Origin: Symbiodinium kawagutii | Lineage: Eukaryota; Sar; Dinophyceae; Suessiales; Symbiodiniaceae | Assembly (NCBI GenBank): GCA_009767595.1 | Contig: VSDK01027850.1 | Location: 123,689 to 187,688 of the forward strand | Direction: 5' to 3' | Length of the DNA: 64,000 nt | Shown: in pieces, positions 11,010 through 23,603 of the stretch | How the letters are laid out: the number at the start of each line of letters is the position of its first letter | Numbering within the stretch: the first letter of the stretch is position 1 | Notes under the pieces: model-generated | What the model saw: only the letters and a program-made list of their open reading frames with translations | Told to the model about the DNA's origin: nothing | The model's database searches: none | Program-made: the position numbers and the translations under genes

Positions 11010-13022
11010 CATCATAAACGAAGATTCCAACTTGATTCAGCACAATTCGGTGCATCAGAATAAGAAAATATCTTGTGAAATTCGAAGTGAAATTTTGTGA
11101 AGTGATATTGCGAAGACTTGTTCCGATAAGACTAGAGGAAGGCATGGAAGCCGCACAGAGAGTTGCAGTGCGTTGTGTTTTTGATGTGTGCTGCAGCGAG
11201 GCCAGAGGCACTGATCTGAACATTAAGAGATTGGCGAGGCGAGATTCAGATCCCTTCAAGACTTCATCATTACATGTCATGGTGGTTTAAACTACTATGA
11301 TAATATCAGTACATAATGCAGATTAATAGATATGAGAGTAATCATATATAATAGTCATATATGATACAACAAGTAATCACGATATTATAGTCTATTAATG
11401 ATATTTAAGATAATATTGTGCACACACAAATATGCCATTCATTGGCGCCATTGTGCCATTTTGGGATTGCAGAAATCGTCTCCTTCCAGGTCAGTAAGCA
11501 AGCAGAACCTGAGTTGGCAAAGGTGGGTGTCCTCAGTTTTCTGATGGGAACATTTGCGATGATTTCACAACTACTCTTAGCAACTGATAATAGTCTGGTT
11601 CAATAAGAATTTTGCCACGATTCAATTTTTCCGTTCAATAGCTACCCCCTGGGAAACTAACCATTCTTAGCAATGAAAAATCACATTTTATTCAAAGGGA
11701 AATGCTGTGAAATCAGATACAAATGCCACATTTTCCAGTGCCAGGTTTCCGAAGGTTAGCTTGTAGGGCTTTGCTTTGGTTAGCTGCTAGTTGAACAGCT
11801 GGTGGCCAAGCTCAATTCGCTGCTACATGTTGCCAGGTTAACATGATTCAGTGGCTGTTGAAGTTTCTTGAGGATTTGTGTGGATTTGTTGGACTCTGTA
11901 TGGATTTCTTGGATTCTATAAATCATTATACTGTAAATCCATTGAATGGAGAAGTCCTCGTATTTCAATCTTGGCAGGAACTCTGATGCTCCGCTTGCAT
12001 GGAGCTCGGTCCGGTTCATGTCGAGACAGCATGGCCTGTTGTGTTCAAAGCTTTCGATGCTTGTCAGACCGGGACTTGTCCAGTCGGTCTAAAATGTCCA
12101 AACGCCTCGATGGAAGATCCAATACAACATTCGACCACCTTTCGCCCCCTCAAACTTTACCAAGTCTTCGCTTCTCTCAGCTTGAGCTGTTCTCTGAGGG
12201 CTTCACACGGCAATCTAGCAGAGATAGCGAAAAGAGGACTGATCTTGTCATCAAAGTGTTGTCAAAGAGATACCTTCGCTAAACAGATAAAGTAAAAGAA
12301 GATAGAGAGTGAGGTCTGATCTTGGAACATACAGTATTTCGAAGCATTCAGATCCATTTGCATAGTCGAACTGCTGGTGAGAAGTGCAATGTCAGTGGGA
12401 ATGAAAGAAACATGGAACAAAGATGAACAAAGATGGAAGTAGAAGGGAGGAACTCCTTGGATTCCAAGCATTCCAAGGATTCCAAGGTAGGAACTCCAAG
12501 GAATGAGTTGCTTCCAACAGGAGACCTTCGGACGCGAGCAAGGAGCCTGGGGGAGCCTGGGAGGGGCCATGGGGGCCAGACAGGAAAGGATCTCGTTGAA
12601 GGGGATGAAGGGATGATGAAGGGGTGCCGTGCCAGGAGTCTTAGGTTTTCTCTTGCTTGTCACTGGGAGTCACTTTGCTAAGTTTGGATTGGATTGAAGT
12701 CTGAGTGTTGATTGTTTGTGACAAGGATACCGGAAACAAAAAAATGGATTCACTCCAACTAACTTTCTAAGTTGGATCCACTGTCACAACTAACTTAGAA
12801 CATGTCCAACTAACTTGTCTAAGTGTTGACATTTTCTGAGTTGGATCCACTCCAACTTGTTTTTCCAGCGCTCGCCAGGAAGGCGTGGTCCATCCAGCAG
12901 GTAAATCCGCCATGAGCATCCCAGAAGAGTTGGCTCCTTAAGCGCCGAAACGCCAGGTAAGCTCAGGCATCTCAGGCATTTGTTGAGGCTCCACGGGGTG
13001 CAACATTTGGAGCTCTGAGGTG

Positions 13023-13058
13023 AAGCTTCGAAAAAAGCTTCGAAAAAAGCTTCGAAAA
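13023..13058. repeat. 12-bp tandem repeat, HindIII-like units
   Basis: Three consecutive copies of aagcttcgaaaa. The minus strand reads as repeated FEAFFEA, which is a composition artefact. Confidence 0.8.
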
Positions 13059-15224
13059 GCTCCAAGTGAACCATCAGCTAATGTCTTGGCAACTGGGCAA
13101 CTGGAACCAACCACGGACCTCTTTTTTTTTTGCGGAGGCCTTGGCCCACCTATGGCCACAGGTTTACCTATGATCTCAGTCTCACATGGATACAATCCAA
13201 ATGAATTGAGCCATTGGGGTCTCTTGCACAAGAGCTGTGAAGATCAAGGAATGCCAAGTAGAGCTTCAATATATTTGATACTACAAACTCGTGTTGATCC
13301 CCTATTCATTTTTTCCAAGTCAGGGAATTTTTCTACTTCCCGCTCTTGCTGCCCACAGAGCTGGCAAAGCCAGAGATGCAGATGCACACCGCATCACAGT
13401 TTCTTACCTACCTTTTGAGCTTCTGCCGACGGCGAAATGCCATGTGAAAACTCACGTGAGGCGTTGGATCACTGATCCTGGGAGCCTGGTTTTCGGGATT
13501 TTGGGCGGAGAACACTAATTAAGTCGGGTGCAGCATGCGAAGTATGTCTGCACTGACGCGGTAGGCGAGGAAGGCAGCGACTGAGTCATACAGGGACAGA
13601 GATTAGAATTCATCAGAAGGTTCTTTCAGGATAGAAAAGACCAGAAAACATGATCCCCAAAATGATCTGCTTCCTCAGTATTGATGCACATTAGTCTAGA
13701 AGGCCTCCCAGCAACGCACAGCAATTACAAAGGATCTTGATTGAAGCCCGCAAATGGAGGGCATATGAAAGGATGAGTAAAACGTATCTTATGAAACATA
13801 GGTAAATCATATGATGGACATATGTACGATTTTTTGCTGATTCTGTGAATCTGTTAGGAGCTGTGCGTGTCTTCCAGAGGCTTCCAAAAGAAATCGAGAT
13901 AAATCGAGGATTGGCAGATGTGAACTATTCGCATGTGAGCTTCGAAATGTTTCGGAAAGCAAAAGGGAACCGGGGCAGCACTGGGTCATGCCGACGTATC
14001 GAAAGAGCTCGGTCCACTGCAGTTTCGAGACTGTACCAAGTTTTTAACAGCGAGAAGGTCGTCATGTGTTGGATCGCAGCAACAAAAACCAATTGGAGCC
14101 TAGCAAACCAGCCCACCTCAAGATCATTCTGGAATCTGAATACATTTTTTTTTGCACATCTTTGGAGATGGAGACATGGAACGCAACCTGTCACCATGTG
14201 TCCTTGTTCATCAAGATCCATGAGCCTGAATCCCGTTGATTCAGGCCGTTCAAGCAGGAGAGCTGATCAGGACGACTTTTGATTCACCTTTTTGGGTCAA
14301 GTTGACTACGAGGATGTTTCATCCAGCTCAAGAAGTGAATCTGATTGAATCCTTGCTGGTCGTATAAAGTTGTGTCAAGTTGTATCTCTCTTTCATTTGT
14401 TTCGTCAACAGGATTTGTGAGCGTGGGCTGGTGGGACAAAAACTTTGGCCTGGAGCTCATCCGCAGTCAAGTTTCGTAGAATTGATGAGGTTTATGAGAA
14501 CACTTGAACACTTGAACACATATATTTAACATATAGTTACAAGATTTTTTGAGTAGATCAAACATGATATACATGATTTAGCTCTTGTGCGATCAGGACA
14601 CGCTGGTGCCTGTGAGTCTGTAAGCCTGTGAGTGCTTTCTGTGTATGAATTTATGAACCTATGATAACTCATGAACGGAAAAGTCATCATAAGTTCATAC
14701 ATCATGATCTAAGGATCTTATGATAACTCATGAACTCAGTTTTCACATCATAAGTCATCATCAGCATGGGCTCCCACTTCGAAAATTCTAGGTCTTAAGC
14801 TTAGATCCTTTTCGGCCCAGGCTGTGCTTGATGGATGGCCGCGGTTGGGTCACCGAAAAGTCGGCAACTGATTGGAGTTTCAAGGAAGCAGAGGGATATT
14901 GTGTGTGTTGAAACGTGAGATCCCAGAAATCATAGGAAATCTGTATAAGAAACCGTTAGGCCATAACCAGTTGATGGATGATCTGGAACTTAGAACCCCC
15001 TTAAAATTTTATGACATCTTATGATATCTTATGATATCTAATGACCAGGTGCACCTTCCCAACTCCAGAGACATGGCCACTTGAACGGTGTCGGGCCGTA
15101 GGGAGGACATGGTCCCGAACGTAGACGGATCTCGCTCCAGTGATCTGCCTCTCAGGTCTTCCCGGAGACAGGTCTCAGAGGTCAACGATGAAACTTCTCA
15201 GAAGGCGAAGTTGGAAAATCTTCT

Positions 15225-15310
15225 CACAGTGTGTTGTGGGTGTTGTGGGTGTTGAGGGTGTTGTGGGTGTGTTGTGGGTGCTGTGTGGGTGTTGTGGATG
15301 TGTTTGTGTG
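15225..15310. repeat. GT-rich tgttgtggg repeat array
   Basis: About eight variable copies of tgttgtgggtg over 15225-15310, followed by several ttgtatgttcacg units at 15340-15375. Open frames on both strands here (T/P/H-rich on the minus strand) come from repeat composition. Confidence 0.75.
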
Positions 15311-15783
15311 TTGAGGTTTCTGTGTTCAGTTGTTTGTTCAGTTGTATGTTCACGTTGTATGTTCACGTTGTATGTTTGGTGGTGTGAAATCAGTTGTTCA
15401 GGCGTTCTAACCAAGAGAACTTCGAATTTGCTGTCACTGAGTTAAGTCGGATGTTCTTGTTGTCATTGACTTTCTTATGTTGCTTGCTGTTTCTCCTTGA
15501 CTTGTTTTTTTTGTCATTGACGATATCAACCCTGGAGCAGCTTGGTCTTCCACCCTCATCATTGACCAAGTTCATATCGGCATTTGAACAAGTAGTTAAC
15601 CTAGTGATCGTCATCATTCCAAGTAGTTTAGAACCCTTTTCCATTGTCATTTCTTTTGTCTCTGAAGTTTCAGGGCCAGACACTCATTGTGGACCCGCGC
15701 TTGGACAAAAAGGTGGGCGCTGGGCGCGGCTGGTAGCTACATCTTAGATAACAAGCGTCACTTCTTTGAAGCTACATCTGGTG

Positions 15784-15880
15784 GTTTCTCAAAAAGGGGG
15801 TAGCCCCCAAAATGGTTGGTTGATTACTATAAATGATTGATAGTGGATGATTTGGGGGGTCCCCTCTGACTTTGATAAAC
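15784..15880. mobile_element. MITE-like foldback repeat, copy e
   Basis: One of the cleanest copies. Left end is gtttctcaaaaagggggtag and right end is ggggtcccctctgactttg followed by ataaac. The inverted ends extend to ggtggttt/aaccacc and are flanked by atct on both sides, a possible 4-bp target duplication. Confidence 0.7.
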
Positions 15881-18160
15881 CACCATCTTAGACATGTCAC
15901 TTGCGAACCCGTTGGTGTGAAAGTCCTCTTTCCGTGCTGTGGCTTCGACAGTTTGGAAGGATGGGACTTGCATGGGACGCACCGGAGGTGAAGTTAGCTC
16001 CAGCACCTCTCACCTTTGCTTCTGTGGCTGGTGCACCAGAATTGTCTGGAACTTAGATCAACCAATTTGGACCCTTTCAAGGCCTTTCTTGAGGCCTTTC
16101 AAGGTCTGAATTTGGGACTCACAGTCTTGGAGTACTCTGGAGCTCCACACGTCAAGAAAGATGCTCTTGCTGAAACTGTCTTTGGCTCGCTCATTGCTCT
16201 TTTTGTTCCTTCTTTTCCAGACTTCTTTGCGTCGATGTTCTCATTTTGGTGGCACTTGATCATACCAAGGTCTGCTGGAATGGTGGTCACAGTTCTGCGC
16301 AAGGCTTGTTCTTCCGAGTGATGTTCTTCTTGTGCTTTCGACCTGTCTCCGCAAGGTACAGGTGCTTGTGCCTTCTCCCACAGACAAAAAGAAAGAGGTA
16401 TGGGCGAGATACTACAAGGCCTTCCCTGTGTGCTTTCATGTTTGAGTTGCCAAGTCATGAAGTCTGCAAAGGAGATTTGTGGCATTTTGTGGCACTGTGC
16501 AGGTCGAAGATGAAAGGAAGATCGAAGGTTGGCTCGGTGAACTCAGGACTGATGGCAGTTGCAGTGTGAGCTACGCCAGTCCTCTTAGTCGGGCCTTCGA
16601 TTCTCTTCCAACTTCTTCCAATTTCTCCAACTTCCTCAATTCTTTTCATTTCTTGACTCTTGGATTCTTTCTTCCAACCTTTCCTTCATTTCTCTTTGTT
16701 TTCTCAAAGTGTTTCATTTCTCTTTGTTTTCTCAAAGTGTTTACTTTGCTCGACAACTGATTTTCCAAAACAAATCTCAAACTGCGCAGCCCAAAACCCT
16801 TCCACATCCTTCCTCCAAGATGCGTCTCAGTCGTCTCAGGATGCACTGCGGCTTCAAAGGCTCTGACCAAGGACAGCCAGTCCTCTGTGAATTCAAGGCC
16901 TGGGACGACCACCGGGACGACCAAAACATGCGCTTTCAACCCGTGCATTGCATCGCTGTATCGCCTCAAGGCCGGTGGCTTTCACAACCCCAATCAGCAG
17001 GGGAGGCGCGGATGTCAACTTGGAACATGTTGGCTTCTTTGATTTCTTTGGTACATCTTCGAACTGAATTCCTTTTTCCTACATGTCCTGTACCTTGAAA
17101 AAGATGTTGAAAACAATGCTTGAAAGGATCGAAGGCAGCGGAGAATTTGTCACGTTTTGCCTATGACAAGCTGCACTGCGGTTTGCGAGGCCATGCTGGG
17201 TGTCGGTGCAAAGCAAATCAGCGCCGCTTTTACAGGCCCCGAGCAGGCACGAGTACTGAAAGATGTTTTGAAAAGCAGAACTGGCTGCAGAACTTGAAAA
17301 GGGCAGAAACTGGAGTTGAAGCAGTTGGAAGTTGAAACAACTTGAAACAAGTTGAAACTCTGAAGTAGTTGGAAGATTCGTTGGAAGATTAGTTGAACCT
17401 CTCCATAAAAGGAGTGCCTCCTGTGCCTCCCCGTGCCTCCTGTTTTTCGTGACCAGATTCCGCAGCGGTGGAAAGACGCTGAGCTGCGGCGACTTCGTAG
17501 AGGCGCGACCGATTCCACCGCGACGGATCCACCCAGATCCACCGCCACTGCTGCGCTGCGGCCGTGGAGGAGCTGCAAGTTGCGGGGCTCACGTTCTACA
17601 GGCGCGACGACGCATAGAGACATATTATAAAAAAACTGAGATAAGATTGTGATTCAAGATAAGAAACATATCTTAAAAAACATAATCTTAAGATTCAAGA
17701 TACGATATTAAGATAAGATTATGAGACGACGTTTTGACTAAGATAAGATTCAAAAAATGGGCCATATTGGGCCATACAGAGACCTCATATCAAAGAGGCT
17801 TGAGATATTCTGTAGGATCAAATTTGTAAAGATACTCATATTTACTTTAGACCTAAGATCATCCTTAGACCTTCTCAGGATCTTCATCCTTAGGATCTTC
17901 ATGGGATCCTCTTTAGATTTTCCTCTTTGGAATCTCTTTTTGGTTGCGTTTCGGGGGCTCGGGTGCCAGCCCAATCAGCTGACTTTTCAAGGCTGGCTGA
18001 CGGATTCTGGGTCGCCAGAGAAGATGCCAGTGGAAAGGCCAGAAGTCAAGTGACTGACTTGGGGATATCTCAGAAATCATCATAGATGACCAGAATAAGG
18101 CGCTATTCCTCAAAAACTACCGTACAAATTATCATGTAAAGATTGAACTACCAAATGGGT

Positions 18161-18306
18161 GTTTCTTAGAATAGGAGTACCCCAAAGTTATGGTTGGTTC
18201 ATGTTGGTTCATTATTATATATTGTTTAATATCAGATGATTCATTACTATTTAGTAATGTAATGACTGATATTGGATGATTTGGAGGTACCCCTACTTTG
18301 AGAGAC
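18161..18306. mobile_element. MITE-like foldback repeat, copy f
   Basis: Left end gtttcttagaataggagtac then cccaaagttatggttggttc. Right end is tttggaggtacccctacttt then gagagac. The interior is longer than in most copies and AT-rich. Confidence 0.65.
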
Positions 18307-20505
18307 CCCCTCTTGAATGACTTGTACTTAGAAGTCAATTGATCTCCATGTCAAGTCAAAAGCTGCCAGGTGGCATGTGACCTGCTTGTGAGAGAAAGCC
18401 ACAACTGGATCTATGTTTGCAACGACAAGGCGACTTGAATGCAATGATCACAATGACTCAGTCGACCAGTCGCAGTTTTCACAGTTGAGTTTGCAGAAAG
18501 CAACCAGATGGCAAGAGGGATCGTCTCAGTCAAGAATAATATGACTGCTACATCATGTTCGAACATTCAGGAACCCCGTAGGAACCCCATTTGTTGAGCA
18601 ACATGTTCCCTCCACTCGCGGTTGATGGGTAATTTTGTTTTCTTGTGGTGTTGTTCAGGACGGAGCACAGGTTCGAGAGACTCCAACTCGGTCCAACACG
18701 AAGAACAGGGGGAAGAGGATAAAATACAGGCGGAGAAGACACAAATGCAAGATGTGGAGAGACAATGACACATGGAGGTAGATCACCTGGCATCTAGGTC
18801 ACACATAGGTGACATATATCGGTCACATGGAGGTCCGCGTGAGGTCATATTGTCGCATGTGTTACCTTTGAGATACGTTGCTGGGGTTGTCTCCAGGCAA
18901 CGTGTCACCATCTGTGAGAGGGTCGTGACCCACAGCAACGATGTCGGTGAGCCCAGTGGCTGTGCATGGCTCCGTGCTGCGGGTGGCATCCGCGGGGCCG
19001 AGGTCTTCCTGAAACTCGCAGATGACAAGAAAGGCGTAGACCTGCACAGTGCGTTCCCATCGTGAAATGGAAGATTCCTGGGAGCCCAGAAATCACTTGA
19101 ACTCCTTGAGCTAAAATCCTTGAAGATACGGCTGAATCATTGACTCATTTGAAGGGCAAATCACATGGAATGATTTCGAGGTACAGGAACCTCAATTTGC
19201 ACCTACAACTAATCCAAAACGGTCAGCTTTCCAAGATTTCCACTTCACAGCAGGTTGGCTCCCAGCGACCAAGCTCAACTCCAGCGTGGTAAAGATGGCC
19301 CGGTCACCGAGACCGGAAGTGCCCTGGGTTGAAAAGATTGAGATGATCATTGGATGACGTCCTTGTTTGGCATCTAGAATCTCTAATCAGTCAGCTTCGC
19401 TGGTATCCCCTAACACCAGGCAATCTGTCTGAACGGATCTTGTCGTACCACAACCTCCCGGAACAATTTTTTCGGGACCTTGCTGGACCTCAATCACTGG
19501 AACCTTCCGGAACCTCGGTCTGCCAACTGCCCTGGAAGCTCCCAGAACCTCTTGGAACCTTGCGGAATCTCCAAAAAGCTCGGGAACTTTTCGGAAACTT
19601 AGGGAACCTTGATCTGCCAACTGCCCGGGAACCCACAGGAGCTTATTTGGGCAGAAGACCCCATGAGCTTGCGGTGCTGAGGAACAGAATATGTGAAAAC
19701 ACAACAAAATAGGTATAACTTCAATTTTCATATATCTCATGATCTACAGGATCACTGTTGCTCTAAGTGACCCTAGGATGACAGCAAGTGCAAAAAGTGA
19801 GAAAAACAATTATAGAATTTCAGCAATTGTCCCTGTGTCCTGGCTCCTCGGGCCTTGGCTCGGATGCTGCGAGCATCGCATCGCCGCCAATGAGTTAGTT
19901 TCAGGGAAAGCTGGATCTCCCGTGGGATCTTCCTAGTAGAGCATTCTTACAACGTATTGCAACTTTCGAAATTTCTTTTGATGAACCAGTATTTTCATGT
20001 ATGTTTGGTTACACAAGGGTGTTTGACACTGCTGGTTTCCGACTTTCTGACTTTTGAGAAATAGACGTATCACTGTAGATTATTCTGACTGCAACTCTAA
20101 ATCTACTGGAGATGGTTTGCACCTAGCGGGGTGAACCCATATTTTGATATATTTTGTGGTAGGGACAATGACGATTTTCCTCGTGCTCTGATGCATAGTG
20201 GCCACTTTCTTGAGACAGCATTTCTGATAGGTCACGGGGGCTCCCTAACACTCAAAACATGCGATGCCTCCACTCATTGCAATCCCTGGATCTCCAAAGT
20301 GCGAAAGGCTCCTCTTCAAGCCGTGGAGCAAAAGAGGTGCGCGTTGCACAACTTCATGACTTTGGACAGTCATTTCTGTGGCCCAGCTGAGAATTTCAGC
20401 ATTTTCACCTCTGAAGGCCCATGGGACCCCAGGGCGGAGCCGTCTCTTGGAGTCATTTTTTTGGTCTGCGATGTTGGACCAGAGATATCTGTGGATGTGT
20501 TAAGG

Positions 20506-20833
20506 TTCCAAATGGCTATGGAAACGCCTCCAAAGCTGCCAATGGTTACGCTGGCTATGCTCCTCAGCAGGGCTATGCTGCTCTGCAGCAGAGCTATGCT
20601 GCTCCTCAGCAGAGCTATGCCGCTCCCCAGCAGAGCTATGCTGCTCCTCAGCAAAGCTATGCTCCGCAGCAGCAGAGCTATGCTCCGTCAACTGCTCAAT
20701 TTTGTCAAGAGGAGACTGCGATGAATGGCGATTCACAGTTGAGAACAGACTTGTGCGGTCTACCAGGTCCGGCTTTGGAGCCGATCCAACCTACTCCAAT
20801 GGCTACGGTGCTCCCAGCCACATGCAGAACTGA
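20506..20833 (+). CDS. Low-complexity Q/S/Y/A/P-repeat protein, C-terminal exons
   Basis: After an AG at 20504-20505 the frame reads PNGYGNASKAANGYAGYAP, then four close copies of a QQSYAAP heptad encoded by a 21-bp tandem repeat (about 20583-20690). A second exon begins at 20767 after taccag. It reads SGFGADPTYSNGYGAPSHMQN and ends in TGA at 20831-20833. The donor joining the two exons lies between 20690 and 20766 and is not settled. The composition resembles the prion-like low-complexity segments of FUS/EWS-type RNA-binding proteins, but no RNA-binding domain is visible in this window, so the function is open. Similar Gly/Tyr-rich fragments lie downstream. Confidence 0.55.
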
Positions 20834-23004
20834 CATGTTTGAACTTATTGAACTTTGAATCATTTTCCAGCAGACTGCAGCGACCCCGGAACACTTTGAC
20901 TTCTTTCAGCCCTTCAGATATTCTTTTACTATTTTTTTGCAATCTTTCTTTTACTATCTCCATTAATCAACCAGCATCAAGGTGGGACACACTACGAGGC
21001 TATACTCTTTGATTAAATCTAGTTAATTAACAAATTGATTTATTTTCTATTTTTGAAATGTAATATAGATCTGACTCTGTCATACTCTGTCCATCTCTGT
21101 CCATGTTTCGTACTTTTTGATCTGAAATAGGCATGGGCCACTTTTCTACTGATCACTTGCTGTGCAGGTCTACGGGCTACGCAGGCGGTTACAGTGGCGG
21201 TGTCCCAAACTCAGGAAGCTGCAATGGAATTTTATTCTGTAGTGAAACCTTGGGAACCCACCAATAAATTCGGGATTTTTCATTGCCAGATTAGTTCACC
21301 AGAGAGCAAAGCGAAGTGGTCGATCATACAAGTGAGCTTTGTTAGATCTGTTGGTCTGCAACTTGTAGTCAGCTCTTTTGACAAATCATGCGACCTGTCA
21401 CGCCTTCGAAGCTTTGCTGGTCCTAAAGTTCTTGAAGAGAACTGTGGACTTTTCATCAGAATCTTCAAGGCTGGCGACTTCGGCATCGGTGCTCCGGTCA
21501 ACAGCTCAAAGTGCATAGGAAAGACATGAAACGATCAGACTGAGCAAGTGACCAATGGACACAAGCAGTGATCAGAATTTAGATCCATCAAGGTTGCTAC
21601 GGTAGGTGTTTCCTTTCCCGTTACCAGATGCTTTTCTTTGACAATCAGTGGGACTTGGGGCATACCCTCGGAGCACCACAGAGCCCTTAGGGCACCATAC
21701 AGCAGGCACCACACAGCACCACACAGCACCCTGGAAGTCACCAAGTCCTCACGGAATGTGGGTCTCGGAGTGACTTCCGTAGGCGCAGGCGCCTGCTCCA
21801 ACGCCAATGGTGAGCGGTGCTATGGGAGGAGACTTTGGCATCGGAGCTCCAGTGTGAAGCTCAAGACTGGGCAGCTTCAAAGGGAAGCCCGTGGTACCCT
21901 CAACCATCCCCAAGGATACCCTGTGGTCCCTATGGTTCCATGGATGCCTATGGTACCCTCAACCATCCTCAACCTAACGCTGAGTGAAGGTTTGGCGACT
22001 CCCCTGTTTTTCGCGTGTTTTCCAGATCTTTTGCAGCTGATTTCATCTGTCGTGCGCTTAGCGCGCTTGCCTCCCACTTTTCTTCCAGTTCTTTTTCAGA
22101 CACCAGCTGCTTTCCACCTGTCTCCCAGTTGTGTTCTTGTTTTCCAAAAATCGTTTGGCTAGTATTGCATTTGTTGTGCAGTTATCGCTGACTAGTTCTC
22201 CTTCTCTTACAGAGTTCTCTTCCACTCGTCTCTCAATTCTTCCATTTGTGTTTTACACTCGTGTCCCATTTGTCTGGCAGTTCTTTTCCGACATGGTTCT
22301 GGGCTTGGAACCTTCTTTGCAATTTGTATCCCACTTTTCCCCCACCTTGCTTGTGTATGTGTTTTTCGCTACTTGTCTCCCAGTTGTCTCCCGATGTTTT
22401 ATGGGTTTACCACTTCTCTCAATTTCTTTCTTTCTGCTTATCTCTCAGCCTGTCTTCCGCCTGTGGGTCTTCCCTTTCAGTTGTCTCCCAGGTCTTTTGC
22501 ACAGGTCTCTAATTTGTGTCTCAATTGTCCTCAATGGGGGCCCAACCTTGGAGGCTACTGCTGAATCTTTTGGCATTTGGAATCCTCACTGGTGTTTGAT
22601 TGAAAAGCTGGATTCCTGTGGTTTCAGGAGAAGAATCCAGTAATGCGGCCTTGACCCATTTACTTCCTGCTGCATGTCTCAGATAACTATTCTTGAGAAT
22701 CATCTGAAATTTTCCAAGTTTGACCACACATTGGGCCCGGCTTGCTGAAGCTGGAGCTTATGAGGGATTCGACAGCTCAAAATCGAAAAATCACCAGGGG
22801 AAACTGTCCCACCAGAAGGCTGTTCCACAATGTTCCACATGCGTTAAGTTCAAAGATGTTCAAAGCCCTTGGCTCCCTGCTCCCTTGAGTGCCATTGTCC
22901 ACCTCAAGACCCTCGAGCCGTTGCGCGTCAAGGGACTCCACCAGTTTCTTCCGATGGGGCAAGATCACTCAATAAACATCGACCGTTGCTCACCTGACTT
23001 CCAG
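20834..23004 (+). other. Region with Gly/Tyr-rich exon fragments, no complete gene
   Basis: Possible exons are 21167-21225 after gtgcag (STGYAGGYSGGVPNSGSCNG), 21475-21525 (AGDFGIGAPVNSSK) and 21820-21872 (AMGGDFGIGAPV, then TGA). The last two share GDFGIGAPV, which suggests a duplicated terminal exon or a tandem paralogue of the low-complexity gene just upstream. 22000-22480 is T/C-rich with repeated ttgtctcccag-like steps. 22880-22980 has an open frame (HLKTLEPLRVKGLHQFLP) that may be a further exon of the next gene. Confidence 0.4.
22476..22873 (+). repeat. About 390-bp dispersed direct repeat, copy 1
   Basis: Runs from cagttgtctcccaggt to gttcaaagcccttggc and aligns almost end to end with 24140-24516, with small indels and substitutions. 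Shared landmarks include gaatcttttgg, ttgggcccggcttgctgaag and gggattcgacagctcaaaat. No coding signal is shared between the copies. Confidence 0.85.
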
Positions 23005-23603
23005 AAGGATTTTCGCCCCTTGATGATGAGGAAAAACGCGGTCGTCAACACTATGCAGAAGAGCTCTCAATGGCGAACAAGGGAGGTTGTAGAGGACTTG
23101 AACCGGGAGATCCGTGAGTTGGTCGGCCAGTGTTGGAGGCAGTCAGGCAAAAATTACGGTAAGTTTGAGGACTTGTTCTACGAGGTCATCGACACAGTTG
23201 AGGACAAGGTGGAGGAAATGGAAGGTGCACTTGCCGATGTCCGTGAAGCACAGCTTGCCCGGGACAGGCCTCAGCCTCGGGGCTATGGCGGGGACGATGG
23301 CGGGGACAACTACTACGACAACAGGTGGGTGGTCAAAGTTATAGGTATCAAACAACCCACAGAAATGGCAACATTTTTAGTGGGAAATCCACATTGAGGG
23401 ATTGAGAGTGACACATCCCCAGGTCGGTCCAGCTTCACCAGCACCTACATTATCACGAGGCTTCTCGTTCCCCTGATCGCCATCGGGATCTTTTTGTGGA
23501 GACCAGGAATGTCAAAGGGGTTCTCCGGGACATCTACGAGGGGCCCAAGGGTGGCCGCTACTACCTCCGCAGTACTGGTGAGAAGGTGTACCTCAGAGCT
23601 TGA
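23005..23603 (+). CDS. Coiled-coil protein ending in a GPKGGRYY motif, last two exons
   Basis: Exon 23005-23324 follows cacctgacttccag. It encodes a charged, probably helical segment (VVEDLNREIRELVGQCWRQ; EVIDTVEDKVEEMEGALAD) ending in a Gly/Asp/Tyr-rich stretch. A GT donor at 23325 and an AG at 23421-23422 remove a 98-bp intron. The split codon AG|G gives Arg, so the join is phase-perfect. Exon 23423-23603 encodes HYHEASRSPDRHRDLFVETR and NVKGVLRDIYEGPKGGRYYL, then RSTGEKVYLRA and a TGA. From memory, GPxGGRYY...KVYL tails occur in proteins of large DNA viruses and algae with no assigned biochemical role. The gene start lies upstream and is not resolved. Confidence 0.7.

Larger units (their letters stand above)
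11010..20505. other. Long region without a recognised gene
   Basis: No confident gene. Weak exon-like frames occur near 11960-12060, 16070-16260 (KDALAETVFGSLIALF), 17430-17600 and 18860-19060. The last is plausible on either strand. Stretches at 12420-12500 repeat ttccaagg, and 19440-19640 repeats ggaacctt-type 8-9-mers, including two copies of tctgccaactgccc. AT-rich segments at 14500-14760 and 17640-17760 look intergenic. MITE copies e and f are listed separately. Confidence 0.4.

Noticed and set aside
15175..15414. Minus-strand Thr/Pro/His-rich frame
   Set aside because: Composition of the tgttgtggg repeat array; no splice or domain signal.
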